64,000 bases of DNA from Platycnemis pennipes (lineage: Eukaryota > Arthropoda > Insecta > Odonata > Platycnemididae). Every line of letters starts with the position of its first letter. Within the stretch, counting starts at the first letter, position 1. Location: assembly GCA_933228895.1 (NCBI GenBank), contig OW121848.1, forward strand, positions 139,642,615-139,706,614, in the 5' to 3' direction. The translations under genes and the position numbers were made by a program. A model generated the notes under the pieces. That model was not told the origin of the DNA, made no database searches, and saw nothing but the letters and a program-made list of their open reading frames with translations. Positions 52,301 through 61,384 of the stretch are shown piece after piece.

Positions 52301-55300
52301 ACATTGATAATGATGATGGTTAAGGATAAAGCTCACCTCAAAAAGCCAAAAAGAGCATGTGTTCCACAAGTCCTGGCTTGAAATGCCCATTCCTTTCCTA
52401 ACATCAGCAATAGTTCCAGAGCCCAGAAAGTTGGATCCTTTGGACAATAGAAAGGGGTGTCCAGAGCATTAACCGAGACCTGGGGACTCTCATTTCATTC
52501 CAGAATTTTCTTTTCACAGAGCTTATTTCCACCTCAAAGGCAAAACAAAACATAATATCTCAATCCATATTGTAAGGTCAAAAACTGAAGCCAAGATGAA
52601 ATCTTGAGGCATTCAATTCACTAAATTTCCTTTTCCCTCCACAAATAAACAAAAAAACAAGTAAACCCAAACATAATAAACCTCATCTCCATTTTTGAGA
52701 CACCCTCATCTGCATTCCCTTTTATGGCCAGAGAACCTCCAGCCTCACATCCTTACAGTACTTAGTAACTGATAGTTGCATTAATTTAGTAAGTAAATAT
52801 ACAAAGTAACTGGAATTTCAGATGGAAGATAATGTCGTTTGACACAAGTCACCACTATTGACTTTCTTTTTTCAAGAAAGATGAAAAATCGAGGTTTAAC
52901 GATTTCATTGAGAAATATGATAAATTAATGTTAATAAAAGAATCAAAACTACAACAAACACACGAAATAATTTCCTGAGGTCATATTATTTCCAATAAAA
53001 TGTACCTTAATGCCATCAACAGCACACATACACATAAAATAACTTTAAAAAACTCGAAATTGAATAATTTTGAGTGGCACTGAAGCAATGATGAAAAGGA
53101 TAATTTAAATTATGTGCTGACATTAACCTTTTCGCTGCAAGTGACAACAATGTCTTGTCATTAGAGCCTATTGCTATTGTGCACATGACGAGTATGTCTC
53201 ATCTTGATATTCGTTTGCGTACTTGGATCTTACATGTATTTGATTCTAACTCTACCGTGTGTGGAAATGCAGAGGATGATAAAACACTTGCTTTTTATTT
53301 GCTATATGGAGTCACTGTCACTTTCAAATTTTTATTAATATTTATTGTATCCAAATGTCATGAGTGAAAATTTTTACTTGAGAGCACCCATGAAACTGCT
53401 TTGCATACATCATTTAGGGGGTAAGGGGTCAGTGACTCCAGGGTGGGACAAGGGCAGAACTGGCCTATGGACCACCAAGACTGTCATGCGTGGTGAAGAG
53501 CCACATCCTCCTTGAGGTGCCCCTAGTATCACTGAACATGATGGATCTAGACCTGGCAGTCAATAAACAGCTCCTATCACCACGGTGCGTCTCTGTGCTA
53601 AGGGTGACCGCATCTGCAGGACGGAGGGTAAGAAGTCACTTACAGAGAGACTCCGGATACTAAAACCGGTGACCTCCGGTTTTATTTAGCCTTACCCATG
53701 CATGCAGGGCTCTGCTTGGACGGACGCCATATTTCCCTAGCTACTCATGGGACCAAACTTGGAACCCTCAAACAAAACTATGGAGGGCGCTGAGAGGCAC
53801 ACTCTTCACATTGACTCTTGTAGTCTGTCTTCTTCCTTGGGGGATGCGATACCGGTGGAGAGCCCCGATGGGGATCCCAGTCAAGACGCACCCTCTACTA
53901 CCTTAACCTTGCCTGTGGGGGTTCCTTTTAGGAGACCCACACATCCCAGTTGCCCCTCATACCCTTCGTGGGGAGAGGAGGATGACATCCTTTTCAACCT
54001 CTCTGGGCCCACCTTCAAGGAGGCACCGAGCCTGGTCTCCCCCATGGGGGTAGAGTCTGACTTGGGAGCCCCTGTGGGTAGTGGCCTAAGGGAAGGCTCC
54101 ATATCCCCTCGAAGAGGAGACAAGGGAGGAAGAAGATGTGGGCGGGGCCAAACCATGGCTGGCATAGCCGTGCTTCAGGCCAACCTACAACACAGTAAGG
54201 CTGCCTCAGGGGTTCTGCAAAGGATACTCTCTGAAGGTATGGTCAAAATAGCTCTGATTCAGGAACCCTGGGCCTTCCAGGGAAGAGTCAGGGTCCTGAG
54301 CATGAAAGGGGGGGAAAAATATATTAGTGTACCACTATTGATAGGCCTAGATCTTGTATCTATGTGAATGGGATAAGTGCTTTGCATCTATCGGAATTTA
54401 CCACTAGGGATCAGACAGCAGTTCTACTGACCCTGGGGGAAGGTGAGAACAGGAGAGGGTGGTCATCTGCTCCTCCTACCTGCCATACGATGCACCGGCT
54501 CCTCCACCATCAAATGAGATGGAGAGGCTAGTGAGTCACTGTAAGACCAACAAGTGGGATCTTCTGATCGGTTGTGATGCTAACTCGCACCACATTGTGT
54601 GGGGGAGTGGGAGCACCAACGGAAGGGGAGAGGCACTGTTGGAGTATCTTGTGTCTACGGAGTTACAAATACTCAATAAAGGATCACAACCTACCTTTGA
54701 AAACAGCATTAGGCAGGAGGTGATAGATATTACACTGTGCACCAGTTCTCTGCTGCACAGGATTGATGGGTGGAGAGTGTCAGGGGAGATAACTTTGTCC
54801 GACCACAGACACATACTCTTCACTCTTTTACAATCCAATCACAGGGAAATAACATATAGGAACCCCAGGACTACCAACTGGGAATTATATCAAGAAAGAC
54901 TGGGAGCTGCCCTAGAGGGGCACCTCAGTGCAAGTTTAGAAATGTGGATGAGGTAGATGCTGCTGTTGATTATCTACAGAGAAGCCTCATCACATCCTAT
55001 GAAGACAGCTGCCCCCTAAGGACCAGGAAGGAAGGGTGTAAATTACCCTGGTGGGGAGCAGAATTAAACAGTCTCCGTAGAGAGACTAGGAAACTCTTTA
55101 ATAAAGCAAAGAGGACAAGAATGCCTCCGGATAGGGAAAACTTTAAGGTTGCCCAATGGAGGTACAAAGCAGCAATCAAGCACTGTAAAAGGGACTCATG
55201 GAGGAGCTTCTGTGAGAGCGTAGAGACTGTTCCACAGATGGCAAGACTTCATAAGATCCTATCGAAAGACTCAGAAGTAGGGGTGGGTTCTCTGCTGCTT

Positions 55301-58300
55301 CCCTCGGGAGACTTCACGTCTTCCGACAAGGAAGCGCTAAAGCTAATGCTGGAGACCCACTTTCCAGGCTCCAGGGAGAGTTGAGGGAGATGCATCATGG
55401 GAGGAATCCCATCCGTCCAGCTCGGACGAATGGAGACTTTCCTCCAGCATCATGACGTACACAGTTACAAAATGGGCAATCATGAGTTTTAGCCCCTTTA
55501 AGGTTGCTGGGGAGGATGTGGTATTTCCTGCACTCCTTCAGGAAGGGTAGGATCTGCTCCTCCTTCCAATGGTAAGAATATTTCGCTCCTGCCTGGCTTA
55601 TGGATATGTTCCGAAAGCCTGGAGGGTCACCAAGGTGGTTTTCATACCTAAACCAGGTAAGACGGACTACACAAGAGCAGACTCCTTTCAAGGAATCAGT
55701 CTCATGTCTTTTCTACTGAAGACACTAGAAAAGATAGTGTACAGGTACATAAGGGATGGGCCATTAAGGGATCACCCCCTGCACCTGTATCAACATGCCT
55801 ACCAGAAGGGAAAATCCATGGAGACAGCACTCCCAAATCTTGTTAGCAGAATTGAGGGAGTGCTGGAACACGGAATGCACGGACTGGGGGCATTTCTTGA
55901 TGTCCAGGGAGCATTTAATAACACATCCTTCGATCAAGTCTGCATCGCTGCAGGAAGACATGGTATCCATGCTCACATTGTGAGCTGGATTAGATACATG
56001 TTGGAACAAAGAACTGTCAAAGTAGTCTTGAGAGACAGTTCAATGAAGGTAGCTGTGACTCGAGGCTGCCCTCAGGGAGGAGTGTTATCTCCACTCCCCT
56101 TGGAATATGGTAGTTGACAGTCTTATTTTAAAATTGAATAAGACTGGCGCATACACTCAAGGGTACGCAGATGATGTGGCTATACTATTCACTGGAAAGT
56201 ACCTTGATACTGTCTCTGGACTCATGCAGAAAGCCCTGGATAAGGCAATGGGTTGGTGTGCAGAAACAGGGCTGACTGTAAATCTGGAGAAAACTAAGCT
56301 TGTATTGTTTACCAATAGAAGGGAAATGGAGGGCTTTAGACCTCCCTCTTTGCAGGGAAAGATTTTATATCCCTCACCATCAGTCAAGTATCTTGGGGTT
56401 ATTCTGGACTCCAAGCATAACATGGGAGAGCATTTGGAGACCAAGGTAAAGAAAGCTCGTGCCTCCTTATGGATGTGCAGGAGTACCCTTGGTAAAACAA
56501 GGACTTCAGCCAAAAGCCATTAGATGGATTTATACGGCAGTTTCTTGTACTGTTCTATAGTTTGGTGAAAGAGAGTCCGGCTCAAAACTGCTGGGAACAA
56601 ACTGAACCACCTTCAACCAATGGCCTGTATGGGCATTTCAGGGGCAATGAGAACAACCCCAACTCTGGTGCTGGAAACACTGCTGAACCTCGCACCACTC
56701 CATGTGGAAGTTGAGGTGCCAGCAAAGACAGCGGCTTATCGTCTCAAATGTAAGGGACAGTGGTATGACAAAGGAAGTTCCTATGGTCACAGTCAAGTTT
56801 GGACAGAGCTCATGAAGTTGAGTCCCATCCTCAGGATGGACAGTGATGGAATGATAGCCAAGTTCAACCAATCACCCCCCTACTTCAAAACCCACTTCCC
56901 GGATAGGGAACAGTGGGCTAGAGGAAAGGGGAAAGAACTTCATTCTGGGGCCGAGGTATGGTATACAGATGGCTCTAGGAAAGAAGGAAGAGCAGGAGCA
57001 GGGGTCTACAATTGTAGCACACCAAGGAAGCTCTCAATCCCTTTGGGAAAATACGCTATGGTGTTCCAGGCAGAGGTATATGCACTTCTAACCTGTGCGT
57101 ATGCTATTAAGGAAATCAGGATGTTTAACAGACCGATACACATATGCACGGATAGTCAGGCAGCTTTAAAGGTGCTGAAATCACCATTGTGCAAATACAG
57201 CTGCTGCAGGAGTGTCGTGAGGCACTCAATGATATAGGCAGATGCGGCAAGGTGGAACTTTTCTGGGTGCCCGGTCATGCAGGCATATCCGGAAATGAGA
57301 TGGCTGATGAGCTGGCAAGGGCCGGTTCCAGCCGAAATCCGATTGGGCCAGAGCCAATCATACCTATTGCTACATCAATAGGGATAGCAGAAATTAGAAT
57401 GTGGGGCTTAGCCCGGCATTCTGAGATCTGGCAAACTACACCAAGTCTTAGACAGGTCAAACTACACATAGGAGAACCTAGGCCTGGGCTTGACAAAAGA
57501 CTCCTGTCACTAAACAGGGGTCAATTATGAACGGTAGTGGGTCTCCTCACAGGGCACTACCAGGTGATGAGGCACCTGCACCTCCTGGGAATTGTAGATT
57601 CACCTAGATGCAGGTGGTGCGAAGAAGGGGATGAAACTACATCCACATATTATGCGAGTGCCCTGCTGTGATGAGGACTCGAAATAGGTACCTGGGTTCA
57701 GCATTTCTGTAACCTAGGGAGGTAAGGGAGATCCTCATAGGGGACCTGTTGGCCTTCAGCATGGCGATCGGCCTTTATGGGTGATTTCCTTAGAAGGGTG
57801 GTTGGCACAATGGGCCAATAGGTCTGAATGCCTCAGGGCCTCCTTGGAGGAACTCAACCGCAAAACAATTTATCTATCTATCAACATCATTTAAATACCA
57901 TCGCAGTGAAGGGGTAAAAAATCTTTATCTTCATCCTCCAACACAAACTCCCATTCAAGTTACAATAACAGCATGGTAAACCTACAACCAAGAGAGCCTC
58001 AAATTTAACATGTCATTAAAAGGTTACACACATCATGACTTACACTATGTACAATAGGTTATATAACTTATACATATATCCTAATTCAAATCAATTGTTA
58101 ATTATTGTCACAGCCAAGAGTCCTCAAAAGTGGAGAAAATAATGAAATACATCATAATTTCATTTATATGAATCTACGTCAATGAAATCATTTTTATAAA
58201 ATTTATCATCACTGCATTCTCAGTTTTACAACCCACGCTAAAATAAAAAAATGAATCACTCCAAAAACCAATTTAAGAATAAGGAGGTTAAAGTGTGACA

Positions 58301-61071
58301 AGATGAGAGACATTTACTGAATAGACATTAAAAAGTACCATGTCAATTTTCTGATCAACAAATGATGCCCTAAATGTGCTTCACCTATATCTCGGACAAA
58401 TATTTTGTCATTTTTTTTAAACAAAACGTTTTCATTCACTTATCTTAATAATAACATATGAGAAAACATACTAAGCCACTGATGAGCATTAGTTCCTTTA
58501 TATCAATATGAGTTCGCTTTAGAGGTATCAATACGTATTAGTCCAAAAGAAGATTTCATCATAACTAAGAATGAATTAATTAGGGCTGACAAATGACAGA
58601 AAAGCATTCTGAAACTGAACGGAGGATACTGGGATCAAATACAAATTTCATCCGTTAACACTTCCTATTTCCAGATCACACTCCTAGCATTCTTTAAGAA
58701 ACAATAAATGACACGTAGAGGGGAACTAGCCCCTAAGACTGAGCAAGTGCTACAAGGCTTAATGGAAGGTGAGCTCTATCCACAGCTACCAAACAAACCT
58801 TAGGGTTAAAAAGATCGCAGGCTTTCCCGGCGTATGCTGGAAGTGAAGGCTATTCGGGTGCTCCACCGGGTCAAATCCTCCATCGCTGCCGACGTTTCAA
58901 GGAACGAGTCGTTCCCCATCCTCCTGCCTGAGGATACAGAGATACAGCCCTGAGGATGGGGAACGACTCGTACCTTGAAACGTCGGCAGTGATGGAGGAT
59001 TTGACCCAGTGGAGCACCCGAATTGCCTTCACTTCCAAACCTTAGGGTTCATGACTGAATCTGAGTAGGTTTTATAAGGTAGATAAATCTGAGTAGGTTT
59101 AATTGGAACAGATTTTTTTTCAGCTCAGCAGCTTTCCAAATAACTGAAGTAATATGTTGGATTTCACAGATTAGAGTAGGTATGCACAGTGGTCCAGTTG
59201 TTGCTGGATGTGTGGGTTTGAAGATGCCTCGTTACTGCCTCTTTGGAGACACTGTCAATACTGCATCAAGGATGGAATCACATGGAGTACCAGGGAAAAT
59301 TCATATCAGCGGAGTAACAAAAAGGTAAGGGTGTTCACAGCTTCTTCACTAGGCCATGATGAGATTCATTTCACTCCACTCTCCTCAACAGCATCAATTT
59401 GCTGATTTTATTTAAAAAAATACTAATGCTTGCTTTTAATATCCACATAGACCCTATAAGCACCCATTTCAAAAATCTAAGTCAAATAACAAGACATTTT
59501 AAAGAATACTTTGCATTTATGGTAATTTACGAGTATTCCAACTAAAATATACATGCATATGATGTGTGAAAGGTCTCAAATTTGTAATTAAACTTACTTC
59601 CCTTTGCAAAAAAAATGAAAACCCTTGCCTAACGATAAAATTGCCAAAAATTCAAGGAAAGTTTTAAGAAAAGAACAAAACATATGAGCAATATTTAAAA
59701 TTAAATTCATACTTAACATCTTTCTATTGGACTACAGCCTTATCAAGGCATAAGGGTGAATTCTAAAGAACACGTCTGGTTGTCATGAGTTTGTCAATTT
59801 CCAAGATAAAAGTAAGGCACTAGATCAAAGGGCAATACCCAAAAGAAAGGAGGTTCATTCCTCACTGAAGCAGGAGCAATAAAGGTATTAAATCCCCAGT
59901 AAGAGGCAATATTTAGAGATGGGGAAAATTCTATTACTGAGGGAATCAACAGGAAATCACCTTCTTAAAACTTCTCCTTTCAATCGCTAAAACAGAAAAC
60001 CATTGAAAAAATGAATCCAGTTATGGATATGACTCAAACCAATGGTGTATATTAAATTCTCAGCAGCTCAGGAAGAAAGATTTCCAAAACTATCATTGCA
60101 TAAATCGATAGTACTGAACAGAATATGTAGGCAAGGCTTTAACAGATGTCATTGCAAAAAATACTTCAAAATGAAGGGGAATTAATTAGAGGGGTTATAA
60201 AAAACATATAAGTGACAGAAACCTACAAAATATTTTTAAGTAGATATTTTACCATGGGGAAAAATGTGGATGATATGTACGAACAACCTATAATATGTGA
60301 TATCTCAGCACCATTTCTAAAGGATCTTAGGAAGGATAGATGGCAGAGAAAAGGAAATAATTAGAGACTACTGACTTGTGTGGTAAACAATAATTAGTGT
60401 TAACTTCTAATATAAATACAAGGAGTTATTAATAAATAATAAATTATTGTAATGCTTCATCAGATTCACATTTGATATACCTTTATTTCACATAAAGTGC
60501 ATTACAAAACACATACTATGCTCATAGAATTGCTTGTGCTTTTTTATACATAACAGGTATACTTAACACTTAAAGTTCAAAACATTTAAATTCTTACACA
60601 AACTACTCCAGTACAAGGAGCACTGAGCATTATATTTCCAAATTATTGTCATTTTATTATCCATTCTTAGGCATAAATATTTCACATGGGCTGCATTTGG
60701 GAAAATATAGAGTCACAGGCATAACCTCATAAAACAGCATTACATAATCTGCAACTTATGAAATGTATGAAAACATTGATGGGTATAACAAAAATTTCTA
60801 CCATGACTAAAAAATTATGTGTTGAGCAAAAAAAATGCACCAGTCAAGAAAACAAAAGATATTAAAAGTGTGTTTATGTTTGGCAGATTCATGATAAATT
60901 AAACATGATTCTTTCTCTAACAGAGAACCTTGATATGAAGTGTGTTTGCTGTTCCATTTAAGGGCCCTGGATGGAAGTGATTTCAAAATGATCAAGAGAG
61001 GAGACATAGAGATCAAAGGAAAGGGAGTAATGGATACATACTTCTTGGAGATGCCAACTGAACAAAGTTAG
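31332..61071 (+). CDS. GUCY1B2: Soluble guanylyl cyclase, beta-2 type (complete, 14 coding exons)
   Basis: Makes cGMP from GTP in the cytosol; the family senses NO or O2 through heme. Exons: 31332-31334, 32000-32073, 32369-32466, 32676-32814, 39921-40051, 40831-40945, 41982-42395, 44004-44728, 46299-46494, 47104-47267, 50953-51080, 51440-51586, 59170-59324, 60963-61071. All introns are GT-AG and all phases agree, giving 2,598 nt and 865 residues. Domains: H-NOX about 1-187 with His104 (beta-1 His105 position) and the YxSxR motif Tyr136/Ser138/Arg140; variable linker 188-310; HNOBA about 311-630; coiled coil 633-670; cyclase 680-865 with metal ligands Asp691 and Asp735, guanine-selecting Glu731 and Cys801, and Asn808/Arg812. 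Having all these residues on one chain would allow a homodimer, as reported for beta-2 and Gyc-88E enzymes. The beta-2 assignment rests on the CLQS N-terminus, the GGVP..HA segment and [10 protein letters not shown]; a Gyc-88E-like assignment is the alternative. Odd: an insert of about 180 residues at 382-560 and a short C-terminus. Confidence 0.93.
32000..32073 (+). CDS. GUCY1B2: Guanylyl cyclase exon 2 (H-NOX start)
   Basis: Encodes residues 2-25, [10 protein letters not shown]...FGEDVW, the first helices of the H-NOX domain. The acceptor is TTTTTCCCACAG and the donor is GTACGT. It leaves two bases of a Leu codon that the next exon completes. Confidence 0.9.
32369..32466 (+). CDS. GUCY1B2: Guanylyl cyclase exon 3 (H-NOX)
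   Basis: Encodes residues 26-58 ([20 protein letters not shown] onward, ending TSAEVL). The acceptor TTTTTTATCAG and donor GTGAGT give phase 2 to phase 1 boundaries that match both neighbours. Confidence 0.92.
32676..32814 (+). CDS. GUCY1B2: Guanylyl cyclase exon 4 (H-NOX, proximal histidine)
   Basis: Encodes residues 59-104: [20 protein letters not shown] then [12 protein letters not shown]. His104 sits where the heme-ligating His105 of beta-1 lies. Acceptor TTTTCCAG, donor GTAAGT. A split TG|G codon gives Trp105 in the next exon. Confidence 0.94.
35060..35107. repeat. Hairpin, 20-bp arms
   Basis: AATAAAGCGTAAACCCGAAC faces AGTTCGGGTTCACGCTTATT, with two mismatches and a loop of about seven bases. 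In intron 4 of the cyclase gene. Confidence 0.75.
37500..37645 (-). mobile_element. tRNA-derived SINE head
   Basis: The complement reads CCCCAGTGACAGCGGAGTAA, then GGTCGTGGGTTTGAATCCTG and CCCGAGGAGGATTTTCC. In intron 4 of the cyclase gene, opposite strand. Confidence 0.6.
39921..40051 (+). CDS. GUCY1B2: Guanylyl cyclase exon 5 (H-NOX, YxSxR motif)
   Basis: Encodes residues 105-148, including [10 protein letters not shown] and [14 protein letters not shown]. Tyr136, Ser138 and Arg140 form the YxSxR heme-propionate motif. Leu146 occupies the position of beta-1 Ile145, so no distal-pocket tyrosine is seen there. Acceptor CATTGGCAG, donor GTAATC. A 7.1-kb intron precedes it. Confidence 0.93.
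40831..40945 (+). CDS. GUCY1B2: Guanylyl cyclase exon 6 (end of H-NOX)
   Basis: Encodes residues 149-186, [20 protein letters not shown] then [10 protein letters not shown]...LRF, the final helix and strand of the H-NOX fold. Acceptor ACGTCCAG, donor GTGAAA. It has no ATG and appears only by homology and phase. Confidence 0.92.
41982..42395 (+). CDS. GUCY1B2: Guanylyl cyclase exon 7 (linker to HNOBA)
   Basis: Encodes residues 187-324. The first 120 or so residues are a charged, Lys-rich linker ([20 protein letters not shown]). The conserved HNOBA start, MQPYHIVFD, comes at the end. Acceptor CTTTTCAG, donor AG|GTGATT. Phases fit on both sides. Confidence 0.9.
42450..42655 (+). mobile_element. 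tRNA-derived SINE
   Basis: GGTGGTGAGGTAGGTAACAC head, AAAGGTGCGGGTTCGAATCC B box, CGCTTCGGGCATGGG and a body with GATGCGGTACAACAAC. It directly follows exon 7 of the cyclase gene. Confidence 0.65.
43378..43425 (+). mobile_element. Possible hAT-type terminal sequence
   Basis: CAAGGTCGGCAAACTGCGAC then TCGCGAGTCACATGCGGCTC resembles the termini of some animal hAT elements. The matching far end and the 8-bp target duplication were not found. In intron 7 of the cyclase gene. Confidence 0.3.
43701..43751 (+). other. Hammerhead-like motif of Penelope/retrozyme style (uncertain)
   Basis: CCTGATGGTGGCCTTGTGGC is followed by TGAAACGTGTTGTACGTG. CTGATG, a GCC/GGC stem, GAAA and an ACGT/ACGT stem lie in hammerhead order. 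G follows the stem-III U where A, C or U is needed for cleavage, so it is probably inactive if real. Confidence 0.3.
44004..44728 (+). CDS. GUCY1B2: Guanylyl cyclase exon 8 (HNOBA with large insert)
   Basis: Residues 325-566. The first part ([18 protein letters not shown], then [19 protein letters not shown]) and the last residues (VLILK) are conserved HNOBA sequence. Between them, residues 382-560 form a very GC-rich segment full of Gly, Arg, Glu, Ala and Pro that related cyclases replace with a short loop. The frame stays open for 725 bases and joins both neighbours in phase, so it is probably translated. Retention of an unspliced GC-rich intron is the alternative. Confidence 0.87.
45360..45520 (+). 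mobile_element. tRNA-derived SINE, family B
   Basis: CGGTAAGGCGCTGACCTAGC (A box), AAGGTCGCAGGTTCGAATCC (B box), CAGGGCATGGATG, then GAAGGATTAAGATC, GGTATGATATTACCTTAGCT and an (ACT)n tail. In intron 8 of the cyclase gene. Confidence 0.75.
46178..46216. repeat. Hairpin, 11-bp perfect arms
   Basis: CTGAGGAAAAC and GTTTTCCTCAG, 80 bases upstream of exon 9 of the cyclase gene. Confidence 0.55.
46299..46494 (+). CDS. GUCY1B2: Guanylyl cyclase exon 9 (HNOBA end)
   Basis: Residues 567-631: [10 protein letters not shown], then [18 protein letters not shown] and [20 protein letters not shown], which match the conserved end of HNOBA (LKGQMxxME...SPxxxxLxEL...LSDIxxHDxTRDLxLL). Acceptor ACCTTAG, donor GTAAGT. 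Confidence 0.95.
46746..46887. repeat. Nested fold-back repeat
   Basis: The outer arms GGCTATTTGGGTTTTCAC and GTGAAAACCCGTAGAGCC enclose the inner arms GGCCGTCTTCAAG and CTTGAAGACGCC. It lies in intron 9 of the cyclase gene. Confidence 0.7.
47104..47267 (+). CDS. GUCY1B2: Guanylyl cyclase exon 10 (coiled coil and linker)
   Basis: Residues 632-686. [20 protein letters not shown] is the signalling coiled coil; [18 protein letters not shown] and LQLGERV lead into the cyclase fold. Acceptor AATCCTAG, donor GTGAGT. One base remains and joins TT of the next exon to give Ile687. Confidence 0.95.
48322..48480 (-). mobile_element. Possible pogo/Tigger transposase fragment (CENP-B-type HTH)
   Basis: The minus strand encodes [20 protein letters not shown] then YESGWAG, resembling the N-terminal HTH of Tigger/CENP-B proteins (KRK.L.L..KL.II...ESG). 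No catalytic domain lies nearby. In intron 10 of the cyclase gene. Confidence 0.4.
49191..49243. repeat. Hairpin, 21-bp perfect arms
   Basis: GCTCCTCTTAAATTTTACAT and its complement around a short AT-rich loop, 120 bp upstream of the IS630/mariner element in intron 10. Confidence 0.85.
49365..50672 (-). mobile_element. IS630/mariner-superfamily DNA transposon, 1,308 bp, inactive
   Basis: Perfect inverted termini of at least 26 bp start CAGGGTGCAGCAACATAACT and are flanked by TA on both sides (49363-49364, 50673-50674). The minus strand carries a decayed transposase. Its N-terminal part reads [16 protein letters not shown], then after a frameshift [20 protein letters not shown] and [16 protein letters not shown], as in DUF4817-type arthropod transposases. 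The middle reads [20 protein letters not shown], and the C-terminal part contains [20 protein letters not shown]. At least two frame breaks. It lies in intron 10 of the cyclase gene, antisense to it. Confidence 0.88.
49473..50554 (-). pseudogene. Transposase of the IS630/mariner element (frameshifted)
   Basis: HTH-type N-terminus near 50540 and DDE C-terminus ([12 protein letters not shown]) ending at 49473. The two open stretches at 49900-50187 and 49473-49838 are in different frames, and the N-terminal part has a further stop and shift, so no intact enzyme is made. Confidence 0.8.
50953..51080 (+). CDS. GUCY1B2: Guanylyl cyclase exon 11 (catalytic domain, first metal Asp)
   Basis: Residues 687-729, [13 protein letters not shown]...[11 protein letters not shown]...NDVYK. 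Asp691 is the first metal ligand. The acceptor must be CTGTTAAG, because upstream bases carry an in-frame TAA. Donor GTAAGT. Confidence 0.95.
51440..51586 (+). CDS. GUCY1B2: Guanylyl cyclase exon 12 (catalytic domain, Glu/Asp)
   Basis: Residues 730-778, beginning [20 protein letters not shown]. Glu731 is the guanine-recognising residue and Asp735 the second metal ligand. Acceptor TTTCACAAAAG, donor GTAATA. Followed by the 7.6-kb intron that holds the non-LTR element. Confidence 0.95.
54149..54955 (+). pseudogene. APE-type endonuclease of the non-LTR element (frameshifted)
   Basis: Begins [20 protein letters not shown] and loses frame near 54340, where the next frame continues [21 protein letters not shown] further shift near 54455 leads to [15 protein letters not shown]. 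The conserved [16 protein letters not shown] and SDHRHI motifs follow. Confidence 0.8.
55569..56523 (+). pseudogene. Reverse transcriptase of the non-LTR element (frameshifted)
   Basis: [39 protein letters not shown] and [10 protein letters not shown] lie in one frame. A shift near 56100 leads to the catalytic [10 protein letters not shown] and then [12 protein letters not shown]. All core RT motifs are present but are split between two frames. Confidence 0.85.
56620..57700 (+). pseudogene. RNase H and Cys-rich C-terminus of the non-LTR element (broken)
   Basis: [14 protein letters not shown], a Glu in [22 protein letters not shown], then a shift near 57180 and [19 protein letters not shown] supply the usual D-E-D-H/D set. 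A stop at 57528 precedes [13 protein letters not shown] and CRWCEEGDE. Confidence 0.8.
58839..59037. repeat. Large fold-back repeat, about 85-bp arms
   Basis: The left arm (58839-58923) runs GGTGCTCCACCGGGTCAAAT to GAACGAGTCGTTCCCCATCC. The right arm (58952-59037) is nearly its complement and contains CCTGAGGATGGGGAACGACT then CCTTGAAACGTCGG. It lies in intron 12 of the cyclase gene. Confidence 0.85.
59170..59324 (+). CDS. GUCY1B2: Guanylyl cyclase exon 13 (catalytic domain, Cys/Asn/Arg)
   Basis: Residues 779-829: [16 protein letters not shown], then [20 protein letters not shown] and [10 protein letters not shown]. Cys801 confers GTP preference; Asn808 and Arg812 stabilise the transition state. 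Acceptor GGATTTCACAG, donor GTAAGG. Confidence 0.96.
60963..61071 (+). CDS. GUCY1B2: Guanylyl cyclase exon 14 (C-terminus and stop)
   Basis: Residues 830-865, [20 protein letters not shown] then [15 protein letters not shown] and TAG. The KGKG.M.TYFL motif is the family's usual C-terminal strand. Vertebrate beta-2 and Gyc-88E enzymes have longer tails; here only seven residues follow. Candidate poly(A) signals AATAAA lie at about 61266 and 61353. Confidence 0.94.
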
Positions 61072-61265
61072 ACATACTGTTGCAAAAATAATTCCTAGAT
61101 TCCTTGATTAAATGTAGAAAGGGAGAATGATTTGACATTTTTATGACTGCTCTCACCATTGCAAACGTATTCCTCTTCCTCCCCCTATGGAAGTACTATG
61201 TCCATTCAGCTACAGTAATTAGCAATCAACAAATGTTAGAATGCACTGCACATGCAACAAATGAG

Positions 61266-61358
61266 AATAAATATAGTATAACTGGTGAAAGTTCTTCTCA
61301 ATACAAGTACTATTGATGAGAAGATTAAAAAGTATTTAGAATGCAATCCTATAATAAA
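61266..61358 (+). other. Candidate poly(A) signals of the guanylyl cyclase gene
   Basis: AATAAA occurs at about 61266 and again at about 61353, roughly 200 and 280 bases after the stop codon. Either could end the transcript just before the inverted-repeat element at 61375. Confidence 0.4.
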
Positions 61359-61384
61359 ATGATAAAATTTCTCACCCTGGTAAA

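Larger units (their letters stand above)
53417..57883 (+). mobile_element. Non-LTR retrotransposon (I/R1/LOA-like), near full length, degenerate
   Basis: Lies in intron 12 of the cyclase gene, in sense. Flanked by the 10-bp direct repeat ACATCATTTA (53407-53416 and 57884-57893). In order: a GC-rich 5' region with a hairpin near 53660; an APE endonuclease ([41 protein letters not shown]); reverse transcriptase ([28 protein letters not shown]); RNase H ([32 protein letters not shown]); a Cys-rich C-terminus (CRWCEEGDE); and a TATCTATC tail. Several frameshifts and stops break the main frame (for example near 54340, 54455, 55390, 56100 and 57180), so it is inactive. The APE+RT+RNase H order places it near the I/R1/LOA clades. 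Confidence 0.9.
51587..59169 (+). other. Intron 12 of the guanylyl cyclase gene (7.6 kb)
   Basis: Interrupts the catalytic domain. It contains the non-LTR element (53417-57883) and the large fold-back (58839-59037). Without them the intron would be about 3 kb. Confidence 0.85.
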
